From NCBI RefSeq assembly GCF_013378075.1, contig NZ_CP051131.1, positions 806,001 to 870,000 on the forward strand: DNA of 64,000 bases. Direction: 5' to 3'. The notes beneath the pieces are model-generated. The model was not told the DNA's origin. It saw nothing but the letters and a program-made list of their open reading frames with translations, and did not search any database. This DNA comes from Parasphingopyxis algicola (GTDB lineage Bacteria > Pseudomonadota > Alphaproteobacteria > Sphingomonadales > Sphingomonadaceae). This document shows, piece by piece, positions 8,403 to 16,877 of this stretch (position 1 is the stretch's first letter; each line of letters begins with the position of its first letter). Both the position numbers and the translations under genes were made by a program.

Positions 8403-8978
8403 TCAGTCTTTGGCGATCATCTCCCGGACCGCGCCTTCCCATACGTCGAACGTCTCACGCATGGGATAGCCCGGCTGGCTGAGCCAGGAGAGCATGATGC
8501 CCTCGAACGAGGATTTGGCCGTCCGGGCGATCGCATGATGCCGTTCGCCCGGCTTCGCCGCCCTCATATGCGCAGCGAAAATCTGCGCCATGGAGTCCTG
8601 GGCACGGGCGTTGGCCTGTGCCAGCTTCTCGCCCAGAGCCGGATCGTTCATCGCGCGCACCGCCAGTCCGAGCCGAACCCGAAACAGGTCGCGATGCGCC
8701 TCCAGATTGTCGCGGATGAAATCCGCGTAAGCGGCCAGCACCCGATCGGGCGGCGTGTCCGCGAGCAGCCCGCGCAGCCGGTCCAGATAGGTTTCGAGGC
8801 CGCGTTCGACCGCCGCCTCGAGAACCTCGTCCTTGGTCTTGAAATGATAATGAAGGAGGCCGGGCTTCACCCCGGCCTCGGCGGCGATCGCCTTGACGCT
8901 GGCCGCATCCAGGCCGTCGCGGGCGACGACACGGAATGCGGCATCGATCAGGCGATCCCGGGTGGACGGAGCGGTCAT
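8403..8978 (-). CDS. TetR family transcriptional regulator
   Basis: A 191-residue repressor-type regulator. The N-terminal TetR helix-turn-helix covers about residues 8-55 (ASVKAIAAEAGVKPGLLHYHF is the core recognition unit), and the remaining helices form a ligand-binding and dimer domain without an identifiable subfamily. It is followed on the same strand by an SDR gene 79 bp downstream, with a palindrome in the gap, so it probably represses that gene and perhaps itself. Confidence 0.9.
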   Translation of the reverse strand: MTAPSTRDRLIDAAFRVVARDGLDAASVKAIAAEAGVKPGLLHYHFKTKDEVLEAAVERGLETYLDRLRGLLADTPPDRVLAAYADFIRDNLEAHRDLFRVRLGLAVRAMNDPALGEKLAQANARAQDSMAQIFAAHMRAAKPGERHHAIARTAKSSFEGIMLSWLSQPGYPMRETFDVWEGAVREMIAKD

Positions 8979-9024
8979 GGGATCAGACTAGCAGCTGAGA
9001 TGACAGGCGTGTCAATTCGGCGTA

Positions 9025-9723
9025 TTACCGTTCGAGCGCGTAATCGACCCACAACTCAACGCTTGTCTCGATCTCGCCGATCGCGAAAGGCGCGATGCGG
9101 CTGGCAGTGACGATGATGGCATTGCTGCTTTCGAATTGTGGATTGCGCTCGCTCGCTTGCAGAACGCGACCGACACGCATCCCGAAGGCGGAAGCATAAT
9201 CCTCAGCTTCCAGTCGGGCAGCCTCCACAGCTCGAGCGCGCGCCTCTCGCAAAGCAGCCTCAGGGTTCGCCAGCGACAGTTGTGGTCCGTCGATATCATT
9301 GGCTCCATTCTCCGACATCAGCGCGTAAACTGCCGGAATATGCTCAAGCTCATCGAGCATGACGGTCACCCGATTTGACGCGACATAGCCGACGATCTCG
9401 ACATCCGAGGGTGCACGAATATTCCGATCATCCCTGTAGCGCGGTTCGACGCTAACGCGACGGGTCTCGATCGTCACAATCGGGACGTTTTCACCCCGCA
9501 AGGCGTCGATCAATCGGTTCGCCAGCACGTTATTGGCCCCGATCGCGTCCAGCGCTGTCGTTCCTGAGGTCACCACTGCAGCGTCGAACGTCGCACGATC
9601 CGGTGCAGTTCTGACGACGCCTTCCGCCTCGACCTTGAGAAGGATCTCACCGGTCTGCAACTGGACGCTCTGCGCCGCAACGGGCGCCGAGATGAACAGC
9701 AGAAGCCAGGTTACCAACCGCAT
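9025..9723 (-). CDS. SIMPL domain (DUF541) periplasmic protein
   Basis: A 232-residue exported protein. The signal peptide (MRLVTWLLLFISAPVAAQS) predicts cleavage after AAQ near residue 18. The rest is a SIMPL/DUF541 domain: EAEGVVRTAPDRATFDAAVV at its start, a central GYVASNRVTVMLDELE segment, and REARARAVEAARLEAEDYA near the end. The family includes the E. coli oxidative-stress protein YggE; its biochemical role is unsettled. The start overlaps the end of the M2 peptidase gene by 13 bp, so the two are likely transcribed together. Confidence 0.85.
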   Translation of the reverse strand: MRLVTWLLLFISAPVAAQSVQLQTGEILLKVEAEGVVRTAPDRATFDAAVVTSGTTALDAIGANNVLANRLIDALRGENVPIVTIETRRVSVEPRYRDDRNIRAPSDVEIVGYVASNRVTVMLDELEHIPAVYALMSENGANDIDGPQLSLANPEAALREARARAVEAARLEAEDYASAFGMRVGRVLQASERNPQFESSNAIIVTASRIAPFAIGEIETSVELWVDYALER

Positions 9724-11546
9724 TCCCGGCCTTCATTCTGCCCCTGGAGCCAGGTCTGGAGCGGCTCGAAATAGGCGAGTAGCGGCTCGGCCGACATTTC
9801 GCGGGTCCCGGTGAACGCTTCCAGCGCTTCGGGCCAGGGCCGCGAGGAGCCCATTTCGAGCATCGCGTTCAGCCGCGCGCCGACTTCCTCGTTGCCATAG
9901 AAGGAGCAGCGATGCAGCGGCCCTTCCCAGCCGACCTGCTCGCAGGCTGCCTGGTAGAACTGGAACTGCAGGATCCGTGCGAGGAAATAGCGGGTGTAGG
10001 AGACACTGTTCGGCACATGATATTTGGCGCCCGGGTCGAAATTCGCCTCGGTCCGCTCGACCGGGGGCGCGATGCCCTGATAGCGCAGCCGCATCTCGTT
10101 CCATGCCGCGTTGTAATTATCGGGCGTGATCGAACCGTCGAAGACGCCCCAGCGCCAGCGGTCGATCAGCAGGCCGAAGGGCAGAAAGGCGACCTTGTCC
10201 ATCGCCTGGCGGAGCAACAGGCCGAGATCGCGATCCGGGCCCGGCACATCGGCCTCGTCGAGCAGGTCGACCTGCACCAGATATTCGGGCGTGACGCTCA
10301 GCGCGATCATATCGCCGATCGCCTCGTGGAAGCCGTCATTCGCGCTGTTCTGGTAAATCAGCGGCTGCTGGTTATAGGCGCGCTGATAGTAATTATGCCC
10401 CAGCTCGTGATGCACGGTGACGAAATCGTCGGCATTGACGCGCGTGCACATTTTGATGCGCAGATCGTCGACGCTGTCGATGTTCCAGGCGCTGGCATGG
10501 CAGACGACGTTGCGATCCCGGGGTTCGGTGATCTGCGAACGGGTCCAGAAGGTTTCGGGCAGCGGATCGAAGCCGAGCGAGCTGAAAAAGGCCTCGCCCG
10601 TCCGGACGATCCGCTCCGGCGTGTAGTCAGCCGCGGCCAGAAGTTCGGTCAGGTCGTAACCGACATCGCCCGCCCGTTCCGGCGCGACGATCTCGTAGAT
10701 ATTGCCCCATTCCTGCGCCCACATATTGCCGAGCAGATCGGCGCGGATCGGGCCGTTTTCCGCCTGCACTTCGTCGCCATATTCCTCGTTGAGTTCGGCG
10801 CGGACATAGCAGTGCAGTTCTTCGTAGAGCGGGCGGGTCTCGTTCCAGAGCCGCTCGGTCATGGCGGCGAACTCGTCCGGCGTCATGTCGTAGCCCGAAC
10901 GCCAGAGATCGCCGACATTGTCATAGCCGAGCTCGGTCGCGCCCTCATTGGCGATGGTCACGATACGCGAATAATTGTCGCGCATATCGGCGGCGTCATT
11001 GTGCCAGCTGGTCCACATCTCGGCGAGCAGCGCGGGATCGCGGACGGTGCCCATCCGGGCCTCAGCCTCGTTGCCGTTGATTTCCTCTCCGTTCATCGTC
11101 GCCCGGCCGGTCGAATAGGCGGTGCTCAGCGCCGTTGCGAGTTCGTTGAGTTCGGCGGCGGCCCTATCGCGGGTCGGCGCCGGCATGCCGATCCCCGAGC
11201 GCAGCTGATCGAGCTGGCGGCTGGTATCGTAATCGAGCCCGTCGACCTCGGCATATTCGGCCGCCTGATTGGCGAGCCGCACCAGCATCTGCGTGATCAG
11301 GGTACCGAAATAGGTATTCAGCGCGTCGGTATCCTGGTTGAGATAGGTCGAATTGACCCAGGCCGCGCGGGACGAGATGGTGAAGAGATCGCGCATCTCG
11401 ACCATCGACTGATCGAGAAACGCGCGCGCGGCCTCGGGCGTGCGCTCGGCGGCCGGCGCCTCGTGATTGTCGGCCAGCGCCGGCGTGGCGGCGAGGACAG
11501 CGCCGAGCGCGAGCGCGGATGCGCCGATTTTCGCAAAGATTTTCAT
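9711..11546 (-). CDS. M2 family peptidyl-dipeptidase (ACE-like zinc metallopeptidase)
   Basis: A 611-residue exported zinc peptidase homologous to angiotensin-converting enzyme, removing C-terminal dipeptides in the periplasm or outside the cell. A signal peptide covers residues 1-25 (ending PALADN). The zinc site is HELGH near residues 380-384 with the third ligand in FHEAIGDM about 24 residues later. The length matches bacterial M2 enzymes. It is followed by the SIMPL gene with a short overlap. The ATG has a weak GAGAG upstream. Confidence 0.95.
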   Translation of the reverse strand: MKIFAKIGASALALGAVLAATPALADNHEAPAAERTPEAARAFLDQSMVEMRDLFTISSRAAWVNSTYLNQDTDALNTYFGTLITQMLVRLANQAAEYAEVDGLDYDTSRQLDQLRSGIGMPAPTRDRAAAELNELATALSTAYSTGRATMNGEEINGNEAEARMGTVRDPALLAEMWTSWHNDAADMRDNYSRIVTIANEGATELGYDNVGDLWRSGYDMTPDEFAAMTERLWNETRPLYEELHCYVRAELNEEYGDEVQAENGPIRADLLGNMWAQEWGNIYEIVAPERAGDVGYDLTELLAAADYTPERIVRTGEAFFSSLGFDPLPETFWTRSQITEPRDRNVVCHASAWNIDSVDDLRIKMCTRVNADDFVTVHHELGHNYYQRAYNQQPLIYQNSANDGFHEAIGDMIALSVTPEYLVQVDLLDEADVPGPDRDLGLLLRQAMDKVAFLPFGLLIDRWRWGVFDGSITPDNYNAAWNEMRLRYQGIAPPVERTEANFDPGAKYHVPNSVSYTRYFLARILQFQFYQAACEQVGWEGPLHRCSFYGNEEVGARLNAMLEMGSSRPWPEALEAFTGTREMSAEPLLAYFEPLQTWLQGQNEGRECGW

Positions 11547-11629
11547 GGAACATGCTCTCCGTAAGACGTTTCTATGGCGCGCGTTTGACCAAGGCGCTTG
11601 CCGACGGTCAAGGGCCGTTCGTCGAAAGC

Positions 11630-12403
11630 CTAGGCGGGTTTGCCAAGCCAGTCGGCGAGCGCCGCGCCGAATTCGGGTTTCACGATGCAGCTCATATGGC
11701 CGCCCGGCACTTCGCGGTGATCGGCATTGGGGATCAGCGCCGCGAGATCTTCATGGCTGCCATTGTCCCGATCTTCCTCGCCGGCGAGAATGAGCGTCGG
11801 CACCGCGATCGCCCGGATCGCCGCTTCCGGCGTGTTGGTGAAAACGTTGAGGACCTGCAGCAGCGCCTCGGGATCGCCCTTGGTCGTCTTCAGGAACGCT
11901 TCGGCCATCCATTCGGGCGAATGTTTGGGATGGTTGCCGAGATCGGTCAGGACATGCCGGAAATGATCGGCCCGGCTCGCGAGGCTCGTGAGGCCAGACA
12001 GCCCCATGCCCGAAATGATCAGCCGGGCCGGGCGCGCGCCCAGCACATGCATTCGGACGACCGTCCGCGCGCCGAGCGAATAGCCGCCGAGATCATAGTC
12101 GGTCAGCCCGAGATGCGTGACCAGCGCCAGTCCGTCCCGCGCCAATATGTCCGCCGGATAGGCTGCCGGATCGTGCGGTTTTGCGCTGTCGCCATGCGCG
12201 CGCAGGTCCGGCATGATCAGGCGATAGCCGTTGGCCGCGATCGTCTCGGCATGGCCGTAGCGGATCCAGTTGGTGACGGCGTTGGAGAAAAAGCCATGCA
12301 GGAGGACGAGCGGCCGCCCGTCGCCCATTTCCCGATAGGCCAGCCGGTAGCCGTCCTGACTGCTGAAGCAATGGACCGGCGGATCAATCGGGGAGTTTGC
12401 CAA
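11630..12403 (-). CDS. Alpha/beta hydrolase
   Basis: A 257-residue alpha/beta hydrolase-fold protein. The oxyanion segment VLLHGFFSN is near residue 33, the nucleophile elbow GYSLGA near residue 107 (Ser nucleophile), the acid in LILAGEEDRD and the histidine in VPGGHMS. The substrate is unknown. The start is a TTG with AAGGA 6 bases upstream, overlapping the end of the GFA gene by 20 bp. It is the last gene of an overlapping set with two GFA proteins and a GST-kappa-like isomerase. Confidence 0.85.
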   Translation of the reverse strand: MANSPIDPPVHCFSSQDGYRLAYREMGDGRPLVLLHGFFSNAVTNWIRYGHAETIAANGYRLIMPDLRAHGDSAKPHDPAAYPADILARDGLALVTHLGLTDYDLGGYSLGARTVVRMHVLGARPARLIISGMGLSGLTSLASRADHFRHVLTDLGNHPKHSPEWMAEAFLKTTKGDPEALLQVLNVFTNTPEAAIRAIAVPTLILAGEEDRDNGSHEDLAALIPNADHREVPGGHMSCIVKPEFGAALADWLGKPA

Positions 12404-12827
12404 CTTTTTCCTTCCAGCGTTTGACGATCGGTTCGTATTCGTCCGCCCGGTGGCGGTTCAGGCTGCGCGTATCCAACCAGGCCTGATGCATACCCTCGAC
12501 GCCGAAATGATGTTTCGGAACGAACCCGAAAGGATCGTCGATCGATCCGACCGTGATGTCCATCTTGTCGCTGTCGGGAAACTCGAAACCGAGCGGCGTC
12601 CCGCATTGCGAACAGAAGGCCCGACGCGCGATCGGCGAGCTTTCATACCAGTCGGGTTCGGTTTCCCACTCGACGCTCGCCTTGGGCAGGTTCTTGAACG
12701 CGATCGATACGCCGCCCGTCGCGCGCTGGCACATCCGGCAGTGACACAGATAAGCGTCGCGATCGTCGATCGTGGCCGTGTAGCGTATCCGGCCGCACTG
12801 GCAGCCGCCCTTTATCGTCTCAGGCAT
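12384..12827 (-). CDS. GFA family protein (glutathione-dependent formaldehyde-activating-like)
   Basis: A 147-residue zinc-binding protein of the GFA/CENP-V family. Cysteine pairs of the fold are present: CQCGRIRY near residue 9, CHCRMCQR near residue 29 and FCSQCGTPL near residue 74. The founding member was proposed to speed the reaction of formaldehyde with glutathione; most homologues are uncharacterised. It overlaps the neighbouring genes at both ends, so it is part of a translationally coupled group with a second GFA gene. Confidence 0.88.
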   Translation of the reverse strand: MPETIKGGCQCGRIRYTATIDDRDAYLCHCRMCQRATGGVSIAFKNLPKASVEWETEPDWYESSPIARRAFCSQCGTPLGFEFPDSDKMDITVGSIDDPFGFVPKHHFGVEGMHQAWLDTRSLNRHRADEYEPIVKRWKEKVGKLPD

Positions 12828-13275
12828 CAGCGCCTCCCAATCCCAATATCGTCATCCATTCCTGCTGCGTTTCCGGCTGCGTATCGTACAGGATCGCGTC
12901 CTCGGGCAGAACCAGCCAGGGTTGTTTGCTCCTCACCCACAAATGTGCGCGCGGAACCAGCGCACTGCTCTCGTCCAGCGTCCCCGCGCGGAGCACGACA
13001 ATCCCCGGACGCGCCGTGTTCTCGGCATATATGCGGACCGCGCATTTTGCGCAGGTCCAATAGGATACGGCGATTCCGTCGGCCGTTTGTCGCTGGCCCT
13101 TTCCGAGTTCGCCTTTCACATCGAGCATCGTCCCGAACAACGGCATTTGCAGCCCGAACGCGCTACCCGACTGGGTCTGGCAATCGGTGCAATGACAGGC
13201 GTAGCAAGCGGGCATCGGCTCGGTTTCGATGCGATAGCGCACCGCGCCGCACAGACATCCGCCCTCGATGCTCAC
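12820..13275 (-). CDS. GFA family protein, second copy
   Basis: A 151-residue GFA-domain protein with the same cysteine layout as its neighbour: GGCLCGAVRY at the N-terminus, CHCTDCQTQSGS near residue 30 and WTCAKCAVRIYAEN near residue 80. The frame is open upstream, but homology starts at a GTG (13275) that overlaps the stop of the isomerase gene as GTGA and is preceded by GGAAGAG. The two GFA proteins are clearly diverged, so they probably have separate substrates. Confidence 0.87.
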   Translation of the reverse strand: MSIEGGCLCGAVRYRIETEPMPACYACHCTDCQTQSGSAFGLQMPLFGTMLDVKGELGKGQRQTADGIAVSYWTCAKCAVRIYAENTARPGIVVLRAGTLDESSALVPRAHLWVRSKQPWLVLPEDAILYDTQPETQQEWMTILGLGGADA

Positions 13276-13919
13276 CGCTCTTCCAGCCCCTTCTGCTTCA
13301 ATCGCCAGATTGCGACATCGATCCGGTCCTGTCCGAAAAACGGTTCGCCCTCGAAGACCAGCGTCGGCACGCCCCAATGGCCGGCGGCCTCCAGCGCCTC
13401 CTGGTTCGCGGCGATCTCGGCGTCGAGTGCGTCCGGCTCGGCTAGCGTTTCGGCATCGAGTTCGGCCAGATCGAGGCTTGCGCGTGCCGCTGCATCCTTC
13501 AGATGATCGCCTTCATGCCAGTTTTCGGTTCCGCCCCAGATAATCTGCGAAACCTCGTCGGCAAAAGCGAGCCCCTTGCCGCGCCGCGCGGCCGCCTGGC
13601 CGAGCCGGGTCAACCGATAGGCATAGGGCTGGTCCTCGGCGATCTTGCGTGTCGCCATGTCCTGGACGATCGGATCGGGGCGCGGCGGCGCCATCGGGAT
13701 CTTCAGAAATTGCGAGAGGCGCATGACGTCGACCAGGGTGTAGCGCAGCCAGTTGGGATGGTTGCGTTCGAAGAAATCGGGTTCGCGGATCGCGAGCGGA
13801 TAGACGGGCCTCAGCGCGATATCGATGTCGTGGCTCTCGGTCAGCGCGCGATAGCGGCGGGTCGCCAGATAGCTGTAGGGGCTGCGGAACGACCAGTAGA
13901 GATCGGCGTGCAGGGTCAT
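13272..13919 (-). CDS. DsbA-family isomerase (2-hydroxychromene-2-carboxylate isomerase/GST kappa-like)
   Basis: A 215-residue thioredoxin-fold protein. The active-site region YWSFRSPYSYLA near residue 7 has Ser where DsbA has the CxxC motif, which is the hallmark of the HCCA isomerase/kappa-class glutathione transferase group. WGVPTLVFEGEPFFGQDRID at the end holds the cis-proline loop (VPT). The start at MTLHADLYW is preceded by GGAGG at about 10 bases. It leads an overlapping group with two GFA proteins and a hydrolase, which hints at glutathione-linked aldehyde or aromatic metabolism. Confidence 0.85.
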   Translation of the reverse strand: MTLHADLYWSFRSPYSYLATRRYRALTESHDIDIALRPVYPLAIREPDFFERNHPNWLRYTLVDVMRLSQFLKIPMAPPRPDPIVQDMATRKIAEDQPYAYRLTRLGQAAARRGKGLAFADEVSQIIWGGTENWHEGDHLKDAAARASLDLAELDAETLAEPDALDAEIAANQEALEAAGHWGVPTLVFEGEPFFGQDRIDVAIWRLKQKGLEER

Positions 13920-14100
13920 CTCGGCATATCCTCCGCTATTCGCCGGCACCGGAACCCGGCATTAACGGGCTGATAAGCCGAAAACCATAACAGGGCCACT
14001 GTGACTCAAAAGACTCACTTTTTCCGTCTTTTTCCAAAAAGTCTCGCCAAGACCCAAAGTCTGTGCGATTTTCGGCGTTCGTCTGGGAGGATGGGGCAAA

Positions 14101-15177
14101 GTGGCCGAACAGGACCCGCAGATAAGGGTGGACACGATGGCTGAACAGGGAACGGCCGAACGCAAGCGGTCGCCTGTGCGGCTGATCGCGATGCTGATCG
14201 TACCGGCGCTGGTGATCGGGATCGGCGCCTACTGGTATATCACGTCGGGCCGCTACGTCTCGACCGACAATGCCTATGTCCAGCAGGACATCGTCGAGAT
14301 CAGCCCGGAAGTCGGCGGCCGGATCGTCGCCGTTCTGGTCGAGGAGAATGAACAGGTCGAGGCCGGCGATATCCTGTTCCGGATCGATCCCGAACCCTAT
14401 CGCATCGCTGTCCAGCAGGCCGAAGCCGATATCAGCGATGCGCGGCTCGCACTCAGCCAGGCCGAAACGGCGGTTTCGACAAGTGGCGTCGACATCTCGA
14501 CGGCGCAGGCCAATGTCGAGTTCGCCCGGCGCAATCTCGCCCGCGAGCGCGAACTGATGGAGCGCGGCTTCAACACCCGCGCACGTGTCGAATCCTTCGA
14601 AAACCAATTGTCCGACGCGCGGGCGCGGCTGAATGCCGCCCGGGCCGCGCAGATGGACGCCCGCGCTGCCGTCGGCAGCGCGGGCAGCCGCAGCGCGCGT
14701 TCCGAATTTCCCGCCGTCGCTGCCGCGATCGCTCGGCGCGAAGAGGCCCAGCTCAACCTCGAGCGCACGGTCGTCCGCGCGCCGGTGAGCGGCACGATCA
14801 GCGAGGTCGACCGGCTCCAGATCGGTCAGATGGCGAGTCCGGGAACCGCAGTCGTGAGCATCGTCGCGCGCAACGAGACCTGGATAGAGGCGAACTTCAA
14901 GGAAACCGATCTCGACCGGATGCGGGTCGGCCAGCCCGCCCGGATCACCTTCGACGCCTATCCCGATCTTGTCGTGCCGGGCCGGGTCGGCAGCATCGGC
15001 GCGGGCACCGGCGCCGAATTCTCGATCCTCCCCCCGCAAAATGCCACCGGAAACTGGGTGAAGGTCACCCAGCGTGTGCCCGTGCGCATCGAGATCGAGG
15101 GCACGCCAGCGCGGCAGATGATCACCGGCCTCAGCGCCGATGTCCGCGTCGATATCCGCGACGATGGCGAGCGCTAA
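14101..15177 (+). CDS. emrA: HlyD/EmrA family efflux adaptor
   Basis: A 358-residue periplasmic adaptor that links an inner-membrane pump to an outer-membrane channel. One N-terminal membrane helix (about residues 25-45), a biotinyl-lipoyl-like half (YVSTDNAYVQQDIVEISPEV), a long coiled-coil hairpin (residues about 95-195) and a second lipoyl half (VVRAPVSGTISEV) are in the standard order. The GTG at 14101 is chosen because GGGAGG lies 11 bases upstream; an ATG 12 codons later is possible. It is followed by its cognate DHA2 transporter. No TolC-like gene is in the window. Confidence 0.9.
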   Translation: MAEQDPQIRVDTMAEQGTAERKRSPVRLIAMLIVPALVIGIGAYWYITSGRYVSTDNAYVQQDIVEISPEVGGRIVAVLVEENEQVEAGDILFRIDPEPYRIAVQQAEADISDARLALSQAETAVSTSGVDISTAQANVEFARRNLARERELMERGFNTRARVESFENQLSDARARLNAARAAQMDARAAVGSAGSRSARSEFPAVAAAIARREEAQLNLERTVVRAPVSGTISEVDRLQIGQMASPGTAVVSIVARNETWIEANFKETDLDRMRVGQPARITFDAYPDLVVPGRVGSIGAGTGAEFSILPPQNATGNWVKVTQRVPVRIEIEGTPARQMITGLSADVRVDIRDDGER

Positions 15178-15194
15178 GTCGCACAAGATAATTC

Positions 15195-15283
15195 CGTTCG
15201 GGCTGAGCTTGTCGAAGCCCTGCCTTTCTGTCCTTTGGCATGGAAGGAGTAAGGACAGCCCTTCGACAAGCTCAGGGCAAGCG
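15195..15283. repeat. REP-like palindrome built on CTTCGACAAGCTCAG
   Basis: An imperfect palindrome between emrA and the transporter gene. The outer arms are a perfect 15-bp inverted repeat (15203-15217 and 15261-15275) and the inner arms an 8-bp repeat (CTGTCCTT/AAGGACAG). This sequence family is scattered through many proteobacterial genomes as intergenic palindromes. A decayed relative lies at 62290-62365. It may also modulate the ratio of adaptor to pump within the operon. Confidence 0.8.
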
Positions 15284-15296
15284 GTAGGGGAATGGA

Positions 15297-16877
15297 ATGG
15301 CTAGCGCCGCCTCCGATAAGCAAGCTGCGCCCGACGGCGACGCCCTTCTCCCGGTCCGTTACAAGGGGCTTCTGACCTTCGCCATCATGATGGCGATGAT
15401 GATGCAGATCCTCGATACGACGATCGCCAATGTCGCTCTCCCGCACATGCAGACGAGCCTCGGCGCGACGATCGACACGATCGCCTGGGTTCTGACCAGC
15501 TATATCGTGGCGACGGCGGTGGCGATCCCGATCACCGGCTGGCTCGCCGACCGGATCGGATCGCGCAACCTGTTCCTCTGGGCGGTCGCCTTTTTCATCG
15601 TGACCTCGATGTTGTGCGGCGCGGCGACCAGCCTCGAACAGATGGTCACCTTCCGCATCATGCAGGGGATCGCAGCGGCCTTTATCGGCCCGATCTCGCA
15701 GACCGCGATGCTCGATATCAACCCGTCGCACAAGCATGGCCAGGCTATGGCGATCTGGAGCCTCGGCGCAGTGTTGGGGCCGATCCTGGGCCCGCTGATC
15801 GGCGGCTATATAACCGAATATTACAACTGGCGCTGGGTGTTCTACGTCAACCTGCCGATCGGCACGCTGATCCTCGTCATGCTCTGGTTCCTGTTGCCGA
15901 GCCGCCCGATCAGCCGGCGCGGCTTCGACCTGTTCGGTTTTTCGATGTTCGCGCTGGGCCTCGCGGCGCTCCAGCTCGTGCTCGATCGCGGCCAACAGCT
16001 CGATTGGCTCGACAGCACCTCGATCTGGATCGGCATCGGCTGCATCATCATCGGCTTCTGGGTGTTCATCGTCCATATGCTAACCGGTAAAAACACGCTG
16101 CTGACCCCAGCCATCTTCACCGACCGCAACCTGGTCGGCTCACTGATATTCGTCGCTTTTGTCGGCGTCGTGGTGTTCGCGATCATCGCGCTGATCGCGC
16201 CGATGCTGCAGGGCGTGCTCGACTATCCGGTGATCACCGCGGGTTACCTGCTGGCGCCGCGGGGACTCGGCGTGATCGTCGCCATGGGCGTCGCCGCGCG
16301 GCTGATGAACGTGATGGATGCGCGGATCATCCTCGCCGTCGGCTGGGCGATCACGGCCTGGTCCTGCTACATGATGACGCACTGGATGATCGGCATGGAC
16401 TCCGGCCCGATCATCACCGTGGGCGTGATCCAGGGGCTCGGCATCGGCTTCATCTTCGTGCCGCTCAACGTCATCGCTTTCGCCACCCTGCCGGTCAGCC
16501 TGCGACCCGAGGGCGCGGCACTGATGAACCTGCTGCGCAATGTCGGCGCGTCGATCGGTATTTCGATCACCGCGAGCAATGTCGCGCGCAACCTGCAGAT
16601 CAGCCATGCCGATCTCGGCGAGCATATCACCCCTTCAACGGTGCCATCTCTCCGCCTCGAACGGCTGAACCTTCCCGCAGAACAGGTCGCGGCCCTGCTC
16701 GATAACGAGATCAACCGCCAGGCGCTGATGATCGGCTATATCAACAATTTCTGGCTGATCATGTGGGGCTGCATCATCGCAGTCCCCGCCTCGATGCTGC
16801 TCAAGAAGCTGCCCAAGACCGGCACCGCTAGCGTAGACGAAGCGGACCCGGACCGCGAACCGCAACCGGCCGAATAG
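15297..16877 (+). CDS. emrB: DHA2 family multidrug efflux MFS transporter (EmrB-like)
   Basis: A 526-residue inner-membrane drug:proton antiporter with about 14 membrane segments. Motif A appears as GWLADRIGSRNLFL near residue 80, motif C-like sequence as LGPILGPLIGGYI near residue 160, and the DHA2 opening LDTTIANVALPHM near residue 38, including the conserved Asp. The charged C-terminal tail is cytoplasmic. It lies 119 bp after its HlyD-type partner with a REP-like palindrome in between, so the two probably form a tripartite pump with an outer-membrane channel encoded elsewhere. Confidence 0.93.
   Translation: MASAASDKQAAPDGDALLPVRYKGLLTFAIMMAMMMQILDTTIANVALPHMQTSLGATIDTIAWVLTSYIVATAVAIPITGWLADRIGSRNLFLWAVAFFIVTSMLCGAATSLEQMVTFRIMQGIAAAFIGPISQTAMLDINPSHKHGQAMAIWSLGAVLGPILGPLIGGYITEYYNWRWVFYVNLPIGTLILVMLWFLLPSRPISRRGFDLFGFSMFALGLAALQLVLDRGQQLDWLDSTSIWIGIGCIIIGFWVFIVHMLTGKNTLLTPAIFTDRNLVGSLIFVAFVGVVVFAIIALIAPMLQGVLDYPVITAGYLLAPRGLGVIVAMGVAARLMNVMDARIILAVGWAITAWSCYMMTHWMIGMDSGPIITVGVIQGLGIGFIFVPLNVIAFATLPVSLRPEGAALMNLLRNVGASIGISITASNVARNLQISHADLGEHITPSTVPSLRLERLNLPAEQVAALLDNEINRQALMIGYINNFWLIMWGCIIAVPASMLLKKLPKTGTASVDEADPDREPQPAE

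Noticed and set aside
14001-14018. GTGACTC-AAAA-GACTCAC near-palindrome upstream of the efflux adaptor
   Set aside because: One arm mismatch and no adjacent regulator; too weak to list as an operator, though conservation could revive it.
15174-16076. Minus-strand frame of 300 codons opposite the efflux transporter
   Set aside because: Its end is made of the REP-like palindrome (LSLSKG-type peptide) and the rest is antisense to the transporter.
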